This document shows positions 46,613 through 56,906 of a stretch of DNA of 64,000 nt, one piece after another. The stretch is from Ianthella basta. Its lineage: Eukaryota > Porifera > Demospongiae > Verongiida > Ianthellidae. Each line of letters opens with the position of its first letter. Position 1 is the first letter of the stretch. Below the pieces are notes generated by a model. The model had not been told where the DNA came from, searched no databases, and saw only the letters and a program-made list of their open reading frames with translations. The translations under genes and the position numbers were made by a program. Location of the stretch: the NCBI GenBank assembly GCA_964019415.1, contig OZ025874.1, positions 2,253,512-2,317,511 of the forward strand, given 5' to 3'.

Positions 46613-46900
46613 GTGGTCCCCCCTAATACGAGTACGTACACCAGCAGATTCGTAGTTGAAGAAGTGAGCGCAGCCATCTCCAGAGCAGCTAAAGAGCTTG
46701 GATATAGACAGTTGGAGGACAAGCAGTACCAGGCAGTGTCAGAGTTCGTTTGTGGCAAAGACGTTTTCATAAGTCTGCCAACAGGCGGCGGAAAATCGCT
46801 CTGCTATGCACTGCTGCCCGCCGTTTACGATGTTCTAAGCCAGCGTGCCAGTATTACCTCGATTGCCATCGTGATATGTGTGTCTGCGCGTCTTCCACAC
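46613..46900 (+). pseudogene. Second RecQ-like helicase fragment
   Basis: The frame reads ELGYRQLEDKQYQAVSEFVC, GKDVFISLPTGGGKSLCYAL and, after SQRASITSIA, IVICVS; similarity to RecQ helicases then stops. Walker A (PTGGGKS) is intact but the DEAH box and all later motifs are absent. It differs clearly from the 10.9-kb copy, so the two come from different sources or are old. No in-frame Met precedes it and no flanking TAGTCTCG ends are seen. Confidence 0.65.
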
Positions 46901-48203
46901 CATAGTTTCGCGCAGCAGAGCCGGACACAGTGCTCGGTTCCTAGAATACATCCCTTTATGCATGTATTTTGGTATCTTGTCCAACTGATTTTCCTTCATG
47001 CGACGATTTTTGCGGTCCTCCGCAGCACTGATTGTCACGGCCACAGTGAAATGGTAAGACTGCTTCGCCTGACATTGTTTAGCACACACATTTGGCTCTG
47101 GTTTCATGACATTTCTTCTTGATATCAGACCTGTTGCGCAATCAGAGGCTTGATATTGTGATATCAGACCTCTTTTTGGGTCTATATCACATATATAGGA
47201 CCACCTGCCAATGCTTAACTCCCTATAGTTGCACAATCACCATACTATATATTATACATACATAGTCCATTATGAACCTAAAGCCATACGAATACCACGA
47301 ATACCCAAGCTCCTGGTCCTCCTGTCTCCTCCATGTTCCAGCAACGGTGTTCCTCCTTCACTAATGTAGCTAACCTTGACACTTTGTAGGTGTTATTTCA
47401 ACTGGTATCTATTCCGTGTCAAGAAGTCGCGTTCACCACATATTCATCGCTCATGTCAACGAATCCCTTTTATTGAGCCTCAAACTCAGCGACCATGCCA
47501 TATTAACCTCAATCAATGACTGTCAGGTGGACATTTGTGCAAAATCCAGCTGAGCCATCTAAATGGGAACATTCGGCACGAAGCGCTTGAGGCTGCCGAT
47601 GCAACACCTTTTTGCCTATCCTTTCAATGTATTAACCTGCCACCAGTGATGACATTATACTGCATTCCTTAACGCTTATACGAAACTGGTCTATTGCATT
47701 CCTGAGCATGACCATACATACAAATGCTAGTCAAGACCCAGATTCAGAGCCATGCTATGCTTGGCAATTAAAGAGCTCTGAGACTCTGACCACTGCACTT
47801 CTTCTCTCTCTGTAATTCTGCTATATCTGAGCTTCAATACATGAGCTCCCAGAAATGTGAGACTGAAACATCCCTTAGGCATCTTCAGTGAATTATATGG
47901 TTCAGTACCTTCTAGAGATGGGACACGGCATCGCACATTCAAACATTGAATGAAAGCCTCTACCCAGTTTGTGTGTCAATTGAGACGCCATCCCTACGCA
48001 GACAGATAAGTATGTGTGTACGTATGACTGTTAGGATTATTGAGCATTTTTGATGCATCAAACTGTAGTATATCCAGTTAGGAACAGTGAATATTTACTA
48101 GCACTGGAGTAGACAATGAATGTGGCTTGTGAATTCACCTGCATGTTATGCATTAGGAGTTAATTCTCTTTCATTCCATCTTGTATGTACTAGCTACGTA
48201 TAA
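46901..48203. other. Non-coding stretch
   Basis: No supported gene. Minus-strand frames at 46835-47236 and 47727-47942 lack recognisable domains. Confidence 0.4.
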
Positions 48204-48366
48204 AGGGTTGGTTCTCTAATACCAGCTTCTCAACAGGGTTGAAAACCTTGCCGACGTTTCGACCAGATGCTCTGGTCTTCTTCAGGGCGAAGACGTCGAC
48301 GTCGGCGAAACGTCGGCAAGGTTTTCAACCCTGTTGTGAAGCTGGTATTAGAGAACCAACCCTTTC
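48204..48366. repeat. 163-bp near-perfect hairpin
   Basis: AAAGGGTTGGTTCTCTAATA at the left is inverted as TATTAGAGAACCAACCCTTT at the right, and pairing continues through CAACAGGGTTGAAAACCTTG to a short loop near GTCTTCTTCAGGGCGAAGAC. The arms are about 70 bp with very few mismatches. Confidence 0.9.
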
Positions 48367-48644
48367 TGATGCCTGAGCCAGCTGAGAAGCCCTCACTTCA
48401 TAGCTACGTATATACCACACTCAAGTGTAATAGCCACTGGAGGCAAAGGCCAAGAGTGAATTTTACTTAGCATCATGCATGAAGTATAAGTAAAAAAATA
48501 CTGCATCTATCATGTCAAGTTCAAGTGTTCGCAACGGTACTTTGTCGCACTCCAGATGTCACCCAGTTGCCATGGTAACATGATAATGATGGCTACAGTA
48601 TTATGATACTTTGTTATGGTACTGTCTGCTCCATGTGCATGCAG

Positions 48645-49969
48645 GTGTGGAAGTGGTGAAAACAGACATGAATCTTACAGGAGAAGAGCTGCATGCCCTT
48701 CAGACTGTTAGTAGTGATGATATTGTGTGGCAAATGGTTGGTGTGACCGGAGTGGGAAAGAGCTTGTTAGGGAACTTCTTGCTTGAAAAGGATAAGTTCA
48801 AGGTCAAAGGTCCAGGTGTTGCAGGCTCTGTGACTGATACAGTTCAAGTGGGCTGCTCTGTGCTGAACAGCCAGCGATTGTGCATCGTGGATACTCCTGG
48901 CTGCTTTGATACTCGGCGCGGGAGAATGCAGAATGAAGAAGCTGAGAACTTGGCAAATGATATAGCCCATTTGGCTGTAGATCTCAGCAAAACTATTCTG
49001 ATGGCTCGGCATGGCATTCACGCTTTCTTGGTGGTGGTTCGAGCTGACGAAACAGAATTGAACAGCACCATAATGCTGTTGAATCTGCTTGGCATTATTG
49101 GTGACTTCGGGAACCACACCATTGTGGTGTTCACACATGGAAAGATGTTTGACGAAACAAGTGAGGATAAGAAACACACTGCACTGGAGGCAACACCAAA
49201 CAGTCCCACCAACTTCCCAGATGATTGGAAGTTTCTCACTGAAAAGGCTGGCAATCGGTATGTGATCGTTGAGTCAAAGGAGTGGCGAGATGACAAAGAA
49301 TACCCCAAAAGAAAGGTGGAAGAATTTATAAAGTACTCTTCTGCCATTGTCTCTTCTCGTGGCCCATACAATGATGCATTGCTTTCTTTGGTCCGGGTTC
49401 ACATTGAGAATGCCAAGCTTGAACTACGCCATGATTTCAATAATGTGGACAGTCCAGAGGCACAGGTTGCAGCACTGCAGATTGCATTTCCAAACATCAA
49501 AAGCTCTCTTCAAAAGATTATTAGCATCAAGCTAAAGGGAGGGATTGACGTTGATGCAACAGAAGAAGAATTGTTGGAAGCTCGTAGGCAAAATGACCAG
49601 TTGCATCAGCAGGTCCTGAAGGAGCAAGCAGAAACACGCAAGGCTAAGGAAGCAGAAGACAGAGCAAGGGAGGAACAGAGAGAGGCCGAGGAACAAGCAA
49701 GGGTAGCACATGAGGCAGAAGAAAAGGCTAGAAAGGAATTGAAGGAGTACCTAAAAAAAACTACATTTGATGAAAGGGTTGTAGAGATACATGTCTCAAG
49801 TGGCAACTTCTACAAGTGGGAGTGGGTGTACTCTGCTAAAGCTGTAGATGTGGCTACAGGGATAACGGCTAAGGCTCAGAATTACTATACCAAAGGTGGG
49901 GCCAAGGAACACGCTAGAATTTATCTCCAGGCCATTTTACTGGAAAGAGGCATCATCCGCAAAGATTGA
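48645..49969 (+). CDS. AIG1/GIMAP-like GTPase with coiled coil and extra C-terminal domain (upstream exons unknown)
   Basis: The open frame follows the acceptor TGCATGCAG at 48644. I treat 48645 as an exon start in phase 1 and not as the gene start; MNLTGEEL at about 48669 is an alternative. Counting from a Met at 48611, G1 is GVTGVGKS (residues 44-51), followed by a GIMAP-like GSVTDTVQ and G3 IVDTPGCFDT. Then comes HTIVVFTHGKMFDE near the G4 position. AIG1 GTPases assemble on membranes and act in immune responses and cell survival. From EEEELLEARRQNDQ on lies a charged coiled coil of about 65 residues. A final segment contains FYKWEWVYSAKAVDV and YYTKGGAKEHARIYLQAIL and is not part of the usual GIMAP. 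TGA ends at 49969. No lesion is seen. Confidence 0.75.
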
Positions 49970-49977
49970 GTGATCTT

Positions 49978-50040
49978 CTGCAATTAACCTTCATCCACAA
50001 TTGACCTTCATCCACAATTAACCTTCATCCACAATTAACC
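49978..50040. repeat. 19-bp tandem repeat just after the GTPase stop
   Basis: About three copies of CAATTAACCTTCATCCACA lie within the presumed 3' UTR. Confidence 0.85.
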
Positions 50041-50690
50041 CGCAATCATGAGTGATTGTAATGCAGCTAATTACATGGTTGTACGGTTTAACTTTGTCTA
50101 GCTATAATAGTTATGCTTTGCTCATTTGCTGTACATTGCAATTGGTAAGCAAATTTAGCTCTTTGTAATTATATCAATTGGTGCAGAATTACAACGGTAT
50201 TGTACATTGATGGCCAGAACATATGCTTTCCTAGCTGTATAATTGCATGCAATATTTGGGCATGCATGCATTGATGAACTCGATCTATTGCGTGATTATA
50301 TAGTATATATTAGGTGCATGCAAATTAATGCATGCGACGTCTTCATCATTAATTTATAATATTAATTATAGTATAGATATAGTTGCGCCTATAATTATAG
50401 TAATTAAATATGTAGCTTGATCTATTCCATGACAAAACGAATGATTATATATATATGCTCCAGTCTGGTCCCATGCCCCAAAATGAACTATATAATTTAA
50501 TTATAATACTGTTATTATATTATAGACTGCATGAATTAATTATATATATATAGAATGATTATTAGAGTGACCGCAGCATGAGAATCAGAGGCTGCTCAGC
50601 CAAGGTTGGCTTACTGGTCACTGAAAATGTTTTTTACAAAAATTAGCTTGCAGGTGAAAGTGGATAGGTGAGTATACATAGTGACTATAC
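50041..50690. other. AT-rich intergenic stretch
   Basis: No gene seen. (TA)n tracts at about 50540-50552 lie near the 3' end of the minus-strand LINE. Confidence 0.45.
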
Positions 50691-50691
50691 A

Positions 50692-53140
50692 CTAATTGAT
50701 GCATAAAAGTGATTGCCTTAAATGGTACATTTGAAGAATAAGGGATATGGTTGTATTATCAGTATTCGTTAAGAGGAACTTACATTTGTCATAAGAAGAA
50801 AGATTTGTAAATGAGTTTGATAGAGTTAGGCAATGAGAAAATAATTTTTGTCTAACAGAGCTAAGAGTGTGGCAGATGATTAAAAAGTGATGCTGATCCT
50901 CCACCTCCCCACAATTACACAGTCTACACACCCTATCACTACAGGGTGTCCCAGTGTACCTCCCCACCTCCACCGCCAGGGGCAGGCATCCCGCTCGGAG
51001 GCCCGCCATAACTCTCCTACCCCCCAGTGATCTCATAGTGAATAGATAGTCCTCTGTACCTGGACCATGTTTAATTTGCCTATATAACACTAGTCTACCA
51101 CCTGAATCAGAGCCTACTGGAATTTCGCTAACCTCTGACTTCCATTTATCTATTGAGCATCTGATTAGATATTCCCTATAATATTGTAGACTTTGATTGA
51201 TGCATAATGTTGGTGCTGAATATTCATTGGAGTGGTTGTTTTTAAAAATGTCATGGATATGGGCAATCCAATTCTTATACCCTTTATCAGATGCTAGATT
51301 ACTTGCTTCAATAAATATCTGCTTATTTAATCTACCTTCAGCCATTTTACTTAATCTGAACCAGAATCCTATGCATGAGATCTTAGTGATTGTCGTAATG
51401 GGGAGCCAGCCTAAATCACCTAGAAGAGCTACAATCGGGGCATTTCTGCCTACACCTAGGAAGCTTCTCATTAAATTATTCTGTATCTTCATTATATCAC
51501 TATATCCCTTATAGCCCCACAAGAAACTGCTATATCCAATGATAGGTAAGACAAGTGTGTTATACAGGTGAGTATAAACTTCAAATACTAGCGCTCCGCT
51601 GCTTCTAGTTTTTGCAATTAAGTAGTTTGCTGCTCTGCTTGCTGATATTGATGTGCTCTCAATTTGTTGTGCCCAGCTAAGATGTTCCGTAAATTCTACT
51701 CCTAGGTATCTGTAAATGTCTGTATAATAAATACGATATTCTCCGCATGTAAAGAGAAAATTTGAAATTTGTTTCTTCGGATGTCTGAAATGAATAATCT
51801 TGGTTTTGTCTGGATTTATGCACATTCCATTGTCAGTGCACCACTGATTAAGTGCCTGTAACAAATTATTGAGTGAGTCAGGCTTATCTGCTACTAGTAC
51901 AAGATCGTCTGCATACATGAGGACATTCAATTGGCATGATCCAAAGGAAATCCCCTCAGCTTTTTCATTCAAATATCCAATCAAGTCGTTTATAAAATAT
52001 TAAACAGGGTAGGGGAGAGAGGGCAGCCTTGCTTCACTCCACGCTTAATAATAATGGGGGAGGAGAGGTTGTTATCAATTTTTATGGAGCTTCTGGTATT
52101 CATATATAATGCCTTTATACTAGCATGAATGTTATTATTAATTCCTATATGTAATAATTTATTCCAAAGCAGTTCCCTAGGAACAGAGTCAAAGGCCTTT
52201 CTAAAGTCAACGAAACAGGCATAAGTGTCTTGCTTGCTCAATTTCCTATTTTCAATTATGAAGTATAAGGAAGATATGTGGTCCTGACAGCAGCGACCCT
52301 TACGGAACCCATTCTGTTCATCATGTAAGAGACTGTTAGATTCTAGGTAGTTGGATAGCCTGTTATTAATAATTTTAGCAAATGCCTTAGCTATGCACGA
52401 TTGCAGTGTAATGCCTCTATAGTTATTGGGATCATTTTTGTCACCTTTTCCTTTATAGATTGGCTGGATAGTGCTATTCAGCCATGCTGGGGGCACAATT
52501 CCTGTTTCAAAACACTTCTGGAATAATCTATGGAGGTATTGGGTGACTTTGTCATCCTTAATAATACTTGGGCATATGTAATCAGGACCAGGTGCTTTAT
52601 TTTCCTCTAGTTGTGCTATGGCCTGATACACTTCTTCCAGATCAATAGGTCTATTCAGTACTTCATCATCAAATGGGGTATAACTATTGCTAGATTGTGA
52701 TCCTAAATTGCTAAATTCTGTGTCGTGGGGATTTAGGAGGGACTCAAAATGCTTTCTCCAGGTCATCATGGTTTCCTCACTGCTGGAAGTCAGTGTGTCA
52801 TCTTCTTTTATAATGAAACTAGGCAGGTCAGTAGTGTTGCACTTATCAGTATTTATTCCAATTGAGTGGTATTCTTTCCAGAACTTTTTTGTGTTAGAGG
52901 CCTTTGTTAATAAGAAGTAAATTTGTTTTTCCTTAATAAACTGTCTTTTAGCTTTACGGGTACTGAGATTGAATCTCCGCTGTTCTTTCTTGAATTTTTG
53001 CCACAGCTTGTGTTTCTTTTCTGTATTTTGTTCTACTGTTCATTCTTTCTGTATTAGTCTCAGGTTTTTCCTAGCTGAGTCCAGGTCAGAACTCCACCAT
53101 GGCTTTTTAGATGATCTGATCAATTATAGTATAACGATGG
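50692..53140 (-). pseudogene. LINE (Jockey/CR1-like) reverse transcriptase, 5'-truncated, one-base frameshift
   Basis: Reading leftward, the piece starts near KKPWWSSDLDSARKNLRL, the linker after the lost endonuclease, with one in-frame TGA shortly after. The frame 52769-51990 then carries EENKAPGPDYICPSIIK, NYRGITLQSCIAKAFAKIIN, YACFVDFRKAFDSVPRELLW and RGVKQGCPLSPTLFNIL. The next frame, 51984-50692, resumes with INDLIGYL, YADDLVLVADKPDSLN and a cysteine-rich C-terminal motif (CRLCNCGEVEDQHHFLIIC). The break at about 51990-52000 is loss of one T in a T-run, with all later motifs kept, so the copy is young. The family is inferred from RT motif spacing. Confidence 0.8.
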
Positions 53141-53297
53141 GTATATTATAACAGATCTAGAAATGCAGTATGTGTACACAAATGTTGCGTTAGTGTGACA
53201 ACTGTCAGTAACATGCATGCAAACAAGAACTTAGTGCACACGTGAGTGAAACACAGTACAGGCATTGTAATCAAACACATGCAGCACTTTGCCATGG
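53141..53297. other. Short spacer, nothing seen
   Basis: No feature supported between the LINE end and the next gene. Confidence 0.4.
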
Positions 53298-54523
53298 CTA
53301 CATATCATCCATGCCACTCGGCATGTAGTCGTGGTCAAACTCCTCCCCGCTATTCCTCACCTTCTGCCCTTGCAGTGCCATTGTCTCAATGACAAGGTGA
53401 CCACTAGCATCACTATCGTCAGAGTCCTCGTCATCCCGTAATGGCACTCCCATGTAGCCGTCCTCAAGATCATCAAGGTTGTCTAGGTCCTCCAAATCAT
53501 CTTCCATCTCATCCACATCGGGCTGCTCAGCAGGAGTGTGTTTCGCTGTCTCCTTTGGAAATGATGACACCACCTTCTGTTCGGGTGATTTGTGGGTATG
53601 GACGGGAGAGGTGGGATTCTTTTGTGGCTGCGGGGCACTGTGTACTGGTGATTTGATTATGCTCCCAGTGTCAATGCTGACTGAGCGGCGTGGGGAGAGC
53701 AACAATTTGGGCCTTTCCTTCTTCAAAGGAGACTGTTGAGGTGTCAAGGTGACACCTCCTCTGGACGGACTTGAAGTTGGAACTTCACTACTTGCAATCG
53801 TAGGACCGATAGGGATGTCCTCTAGCGGTGGAGCAGGGTTGCTGTCCTCCTCTTCTTCAGCTACAATTCCGTCTTGTGGGCTGTGGGCGTGGTCAGAAGA
53901 GGGGGTGTGGTCAGCGGGAGGTGATGGAGGGAGTTCCTCATCACCATCAGATAGCTCTTCCTGTATTGCATCATCTTCTTCCTCTTCCAAATCTGTTGCT
54001 TTCTTCTGATCATACACCAGTGGTATTATGACAAGAGCTTCCTTGCAGAACTTTGCTCTCTTCCTCGTGTCCTCATACTTGGCACCCAGTCTGTCCCTCT
54101 TCCTCCGCAGACGCTCTTCCTTGTTACAAGTGTCCCTGACTTCTTCCCACAAACTCTCCAGCTCCTTATTGCGTTTTGCGATCTCTGCGTTCACCTGTGT
54201 GAGTTCAGTTTGGAGCTGAGGTGCCTTCTGGCGACAATACCTGTAGGTCTTTAGAGCACCTGGTAGCAGTAGAAAGGGAGGAGGAGTCAATGACAGGGCA
54301 GTATAAAGTGGAAGATGGAGCAAGGCAGTGTTTCATACAAGAAAACTGAACCTTCTCATATGTACATACATGACATTGTCACACACACACACCATACACA
54401 CTGCGAGTGCACACACACAACACACAACACACACTCACCACACACTGCGAGTGCACACACACAACACACAACACACAACACACACTCACCGCACACCACA
54501 CACACTGCGAATGCACACACACT

Positions 54524-54563
<40 letters not shown>

Positions 54564-54789
54564 TCCCCCACAGCCTTACCATCCAGCAACCTCTTCATCC
54601 TCTGCAGTTCCTGCTCTGCCTGGCGATGTTGGTCAGCCACCATTGCTCGAATAGTGCTCACAGGCACTGCCTTGGTCAGCAGAGAGATAAACTCGCTCTC
54701 CACACTACCAGCACCATTGGGCACTCCAGCTGTGGGACATTCAACTCCCTCTACATCACTCACAGTGCCATTCTCCTCAGTCCTTGGTG
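53298..54789 (-). CDS. Coiled-coil protein with acidic disordered tail (two 3' exons; upstream part unknown)
   Basis: Exons 54789-54580 and 54259-53298 join in phase 1 (LLD|G). The first encodes a Ser/Glu-rich part and the helix MVADQHRQAEQELQRMKRLL. The second continues ALKTYRYCRQKAPQLQTELT, a Glu/Lys/Arg-rich coiled coil of about 80 residues, then KFCKEALVIIPLVYDQKKAT. A long Pro/Ser/Glu/Asp tail follows with MEDDLEDLDNLDDLEDGY and ends YMPSGMDDM. The acidic low-complexity tail suggests an intracellular scaffold or nuclear protein, but I do not recognise it. Canonical splice sites, conserved phase and the absence of lesions support a real host gene. The intron holds CA microsatellites. Upstream exons were not found. 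Confidence 0.6.
54379..54563. repeat. (CA)n microsatellite in the intron
   Basis: Repeated ACACAC blocks with interspersed CACACTGCGAGTGCAC units, ending in a pure CA run at about 54527-54561. Confidence 0.95.
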
Positions 54790-56305
54790 CTGTATGCAAA
54801 AGGCAGAACACATAACATGAACAGACCAGGTCAAAGTACATGGTAGCACACATGGAAGATACAGTGTATTACAATATTGACTACCACACATGAACGGGAG
54901 TGTCATGTACTGTGAAGGTGACACTGAATTGGACAGTGTGAAGAGTACAGTGTTAGTCACTGGAGACATTCACTGAAACATTCTAACTTTGTTTGAATGA
55001 CTGGGGGATGGATGATTTACCAATCAACAAGGCCGATTACCCCTCCCCCCCCCCCCCCCCCCCCAGCCTTGTTACCATAAGCTTATCATATTCTAGTCAT
55101 AAACTACTATGGCGTAGATAGATGTCGTAGTGACATTCCACTATTGGGTGTGGCCAAGACGTCACAATTCTCACCACGCTTTGGATGGCACAGTAAATTA
55201 CAACATGCATGCATGGGCTCAGCCTTACGGAAATGTGGCTGCGGGTGCTGTGCCATTGAAGATACTGACACAATGCCCGCACCCAAATAGCACTTATTCT
55301 GTGACCACCATTATACAACCTTTAGGGTTTTATGTGTTACATGCGTTTGTGTATCACCTTCTACATCTGAACGAAGGACAAGAGGTATCGGATCCTTTTG
55401 CTTCCTCAATACTCAAAGCCTGGAGAAATTGGGGGATAACAGCCGGCGTTGTAGCCATCTTAACCACAAGGGGATTCCCAGACGCTTATTAATTTTCGTC
55501 CTAATTTCCATAGCAACCCTGCATGTGGAATCACCCACCAATTGATAGGGGGCATCATCACTGCAGCAGACCGATGTGTCATTGGTGATCTCGAGCTCTA
55601 AGCACCCTCCACTTGCACATCCCCTATCATGGGAATCACATGTGTGCCGTGGAGGGGGGACAACTGCAGGCAGGCAGAGCTTGGCTGAAGGACGATCTAC
55701 ACTGGTGGGATACTCAGCAGTGCATTCTGTTGCTCCTAAAATTTACCTAGAAGAGAAGGGAGATAGGATGAATCCCAACCTGGTCATATCCCCGCCTAAC
55801 TCATCTATCTTCGTTACTCAACGGAGCAATATTCTCAACATTTCAAGTACCATGTTCAAGGTAGTGTAGACGGGGACGTGGAAAGTGGCTCTATTTTCAT
55901 TTTACTACAGTTGGTTACCCAAATGACAAATGGTAAATCACACATGGTAAATGGCAAATGGCGTGACATCATTGTGCAACTTCATAAAATGTGATGACTA
56001 CTGCATCATTTTAGTCACATGTGCCACTCAGGACAAATGCACTAGACGTCACTATACGATGCCACACTACTACATACATACTACTACATACCATTCGCAA
56101 TCTATCATTTGACATTAGGACAACCTTCCTGAAATAGACAGTAGATCACAGAGAGTATGCTTACATGAAATTGTATATTTATGCATCATCAAAATGATGC
56201 ATAATTGTCAGTCCACACAGTGGTATGGTAAACAACATCTTTCTAGAGTAACAGCAGCAACAATGTCAGCAGTAGCTCTAACTCATCCTTTAGCACAGCT
56301 CAGTA
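54790..56305. other. Mostly non-coding; poly-C run and unassigned frames
   Basis: A C-run of about 20 lies at 55043-55064. A plus-strand frame at 55130-55492 (ends TTRGFPDAY) and another at 55576-55869 have no recognisable domains. ATGGTAAAT/ATGGCAAAT is repeated at about 55930-55962. Upstream exons of the coiled-coil gene would lie here or further right. Confidence 0.4.
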
Positions 56306-56400
56306 TTAGTTGTCAGAATCCTCTGATAGGGGTGTCCTGAATTGCTTGGAAATCCCCTTCCCTAAGTCCCTGAAGTACTGCACCAACACAACCCATGCCC
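56306..56400 (-). CDS. Possible terminal exon
   Basis: After the acceptor ATAATGTAG the frame reads AWVVLVQYFRDLGKGISKQF and ends LSEDSDN before TAA. It is short and unrecognised, supported only by the splice signal and amino-acid composition. Confidence 0.2.
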
Positions 56401-56906
56401 CTACATTATTGCTATATACAAGTACTGCACTGTGTGTGTGTGTGTGTGTGAGTGTGTGTGTGTAGTTGCACATACAGGATTGCTCGTTCCACTTCAGAAT
56501 GCTCTGAAGCTGTTCGGCATACAACTCTGCAGGGAAAATGGCAAATGGTCAGCGGTAGTGTATGCATATATCGCATGTGGGACATGGCTATGTAAACAAT
56601 GCGCGGCCGATTTTGCCCTTCGCATTTTTGCTTATATCTCCTACAGGCTCAGCTGGGTCAGAGCGGGACAAATACCAAAGTATAGACAAAGAACTCTTCT
56701 ATAACTCTGTGCATAAGCGTTGTTAATAATTCTTTCTTTAATCGAGTTATAGTGACAATTACGAAGCCACCGAAATAGCAGTAAATGGCGATGTCGAAAT
56801 CAATGGAAGGGCGCAGCGGGTAAAGAACAGCATCATTGGGTGTGCAACAGTACTATCTAACTTTTGCATGAGGGATTAGTTGATCAACCAATCTACTGAG
56901 AACTTA

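Noticed and set aside
48767-49371. Minus-strand frames over the GTPase
   Set aside because: Antisense of a frame with clear G1 and G3 motifs.
55130-55492. 120-codon plus-strand frame as a gene
   Set aside because: No domain, no splice or promoter support, and no clear codon pattern that I can judge by eye.
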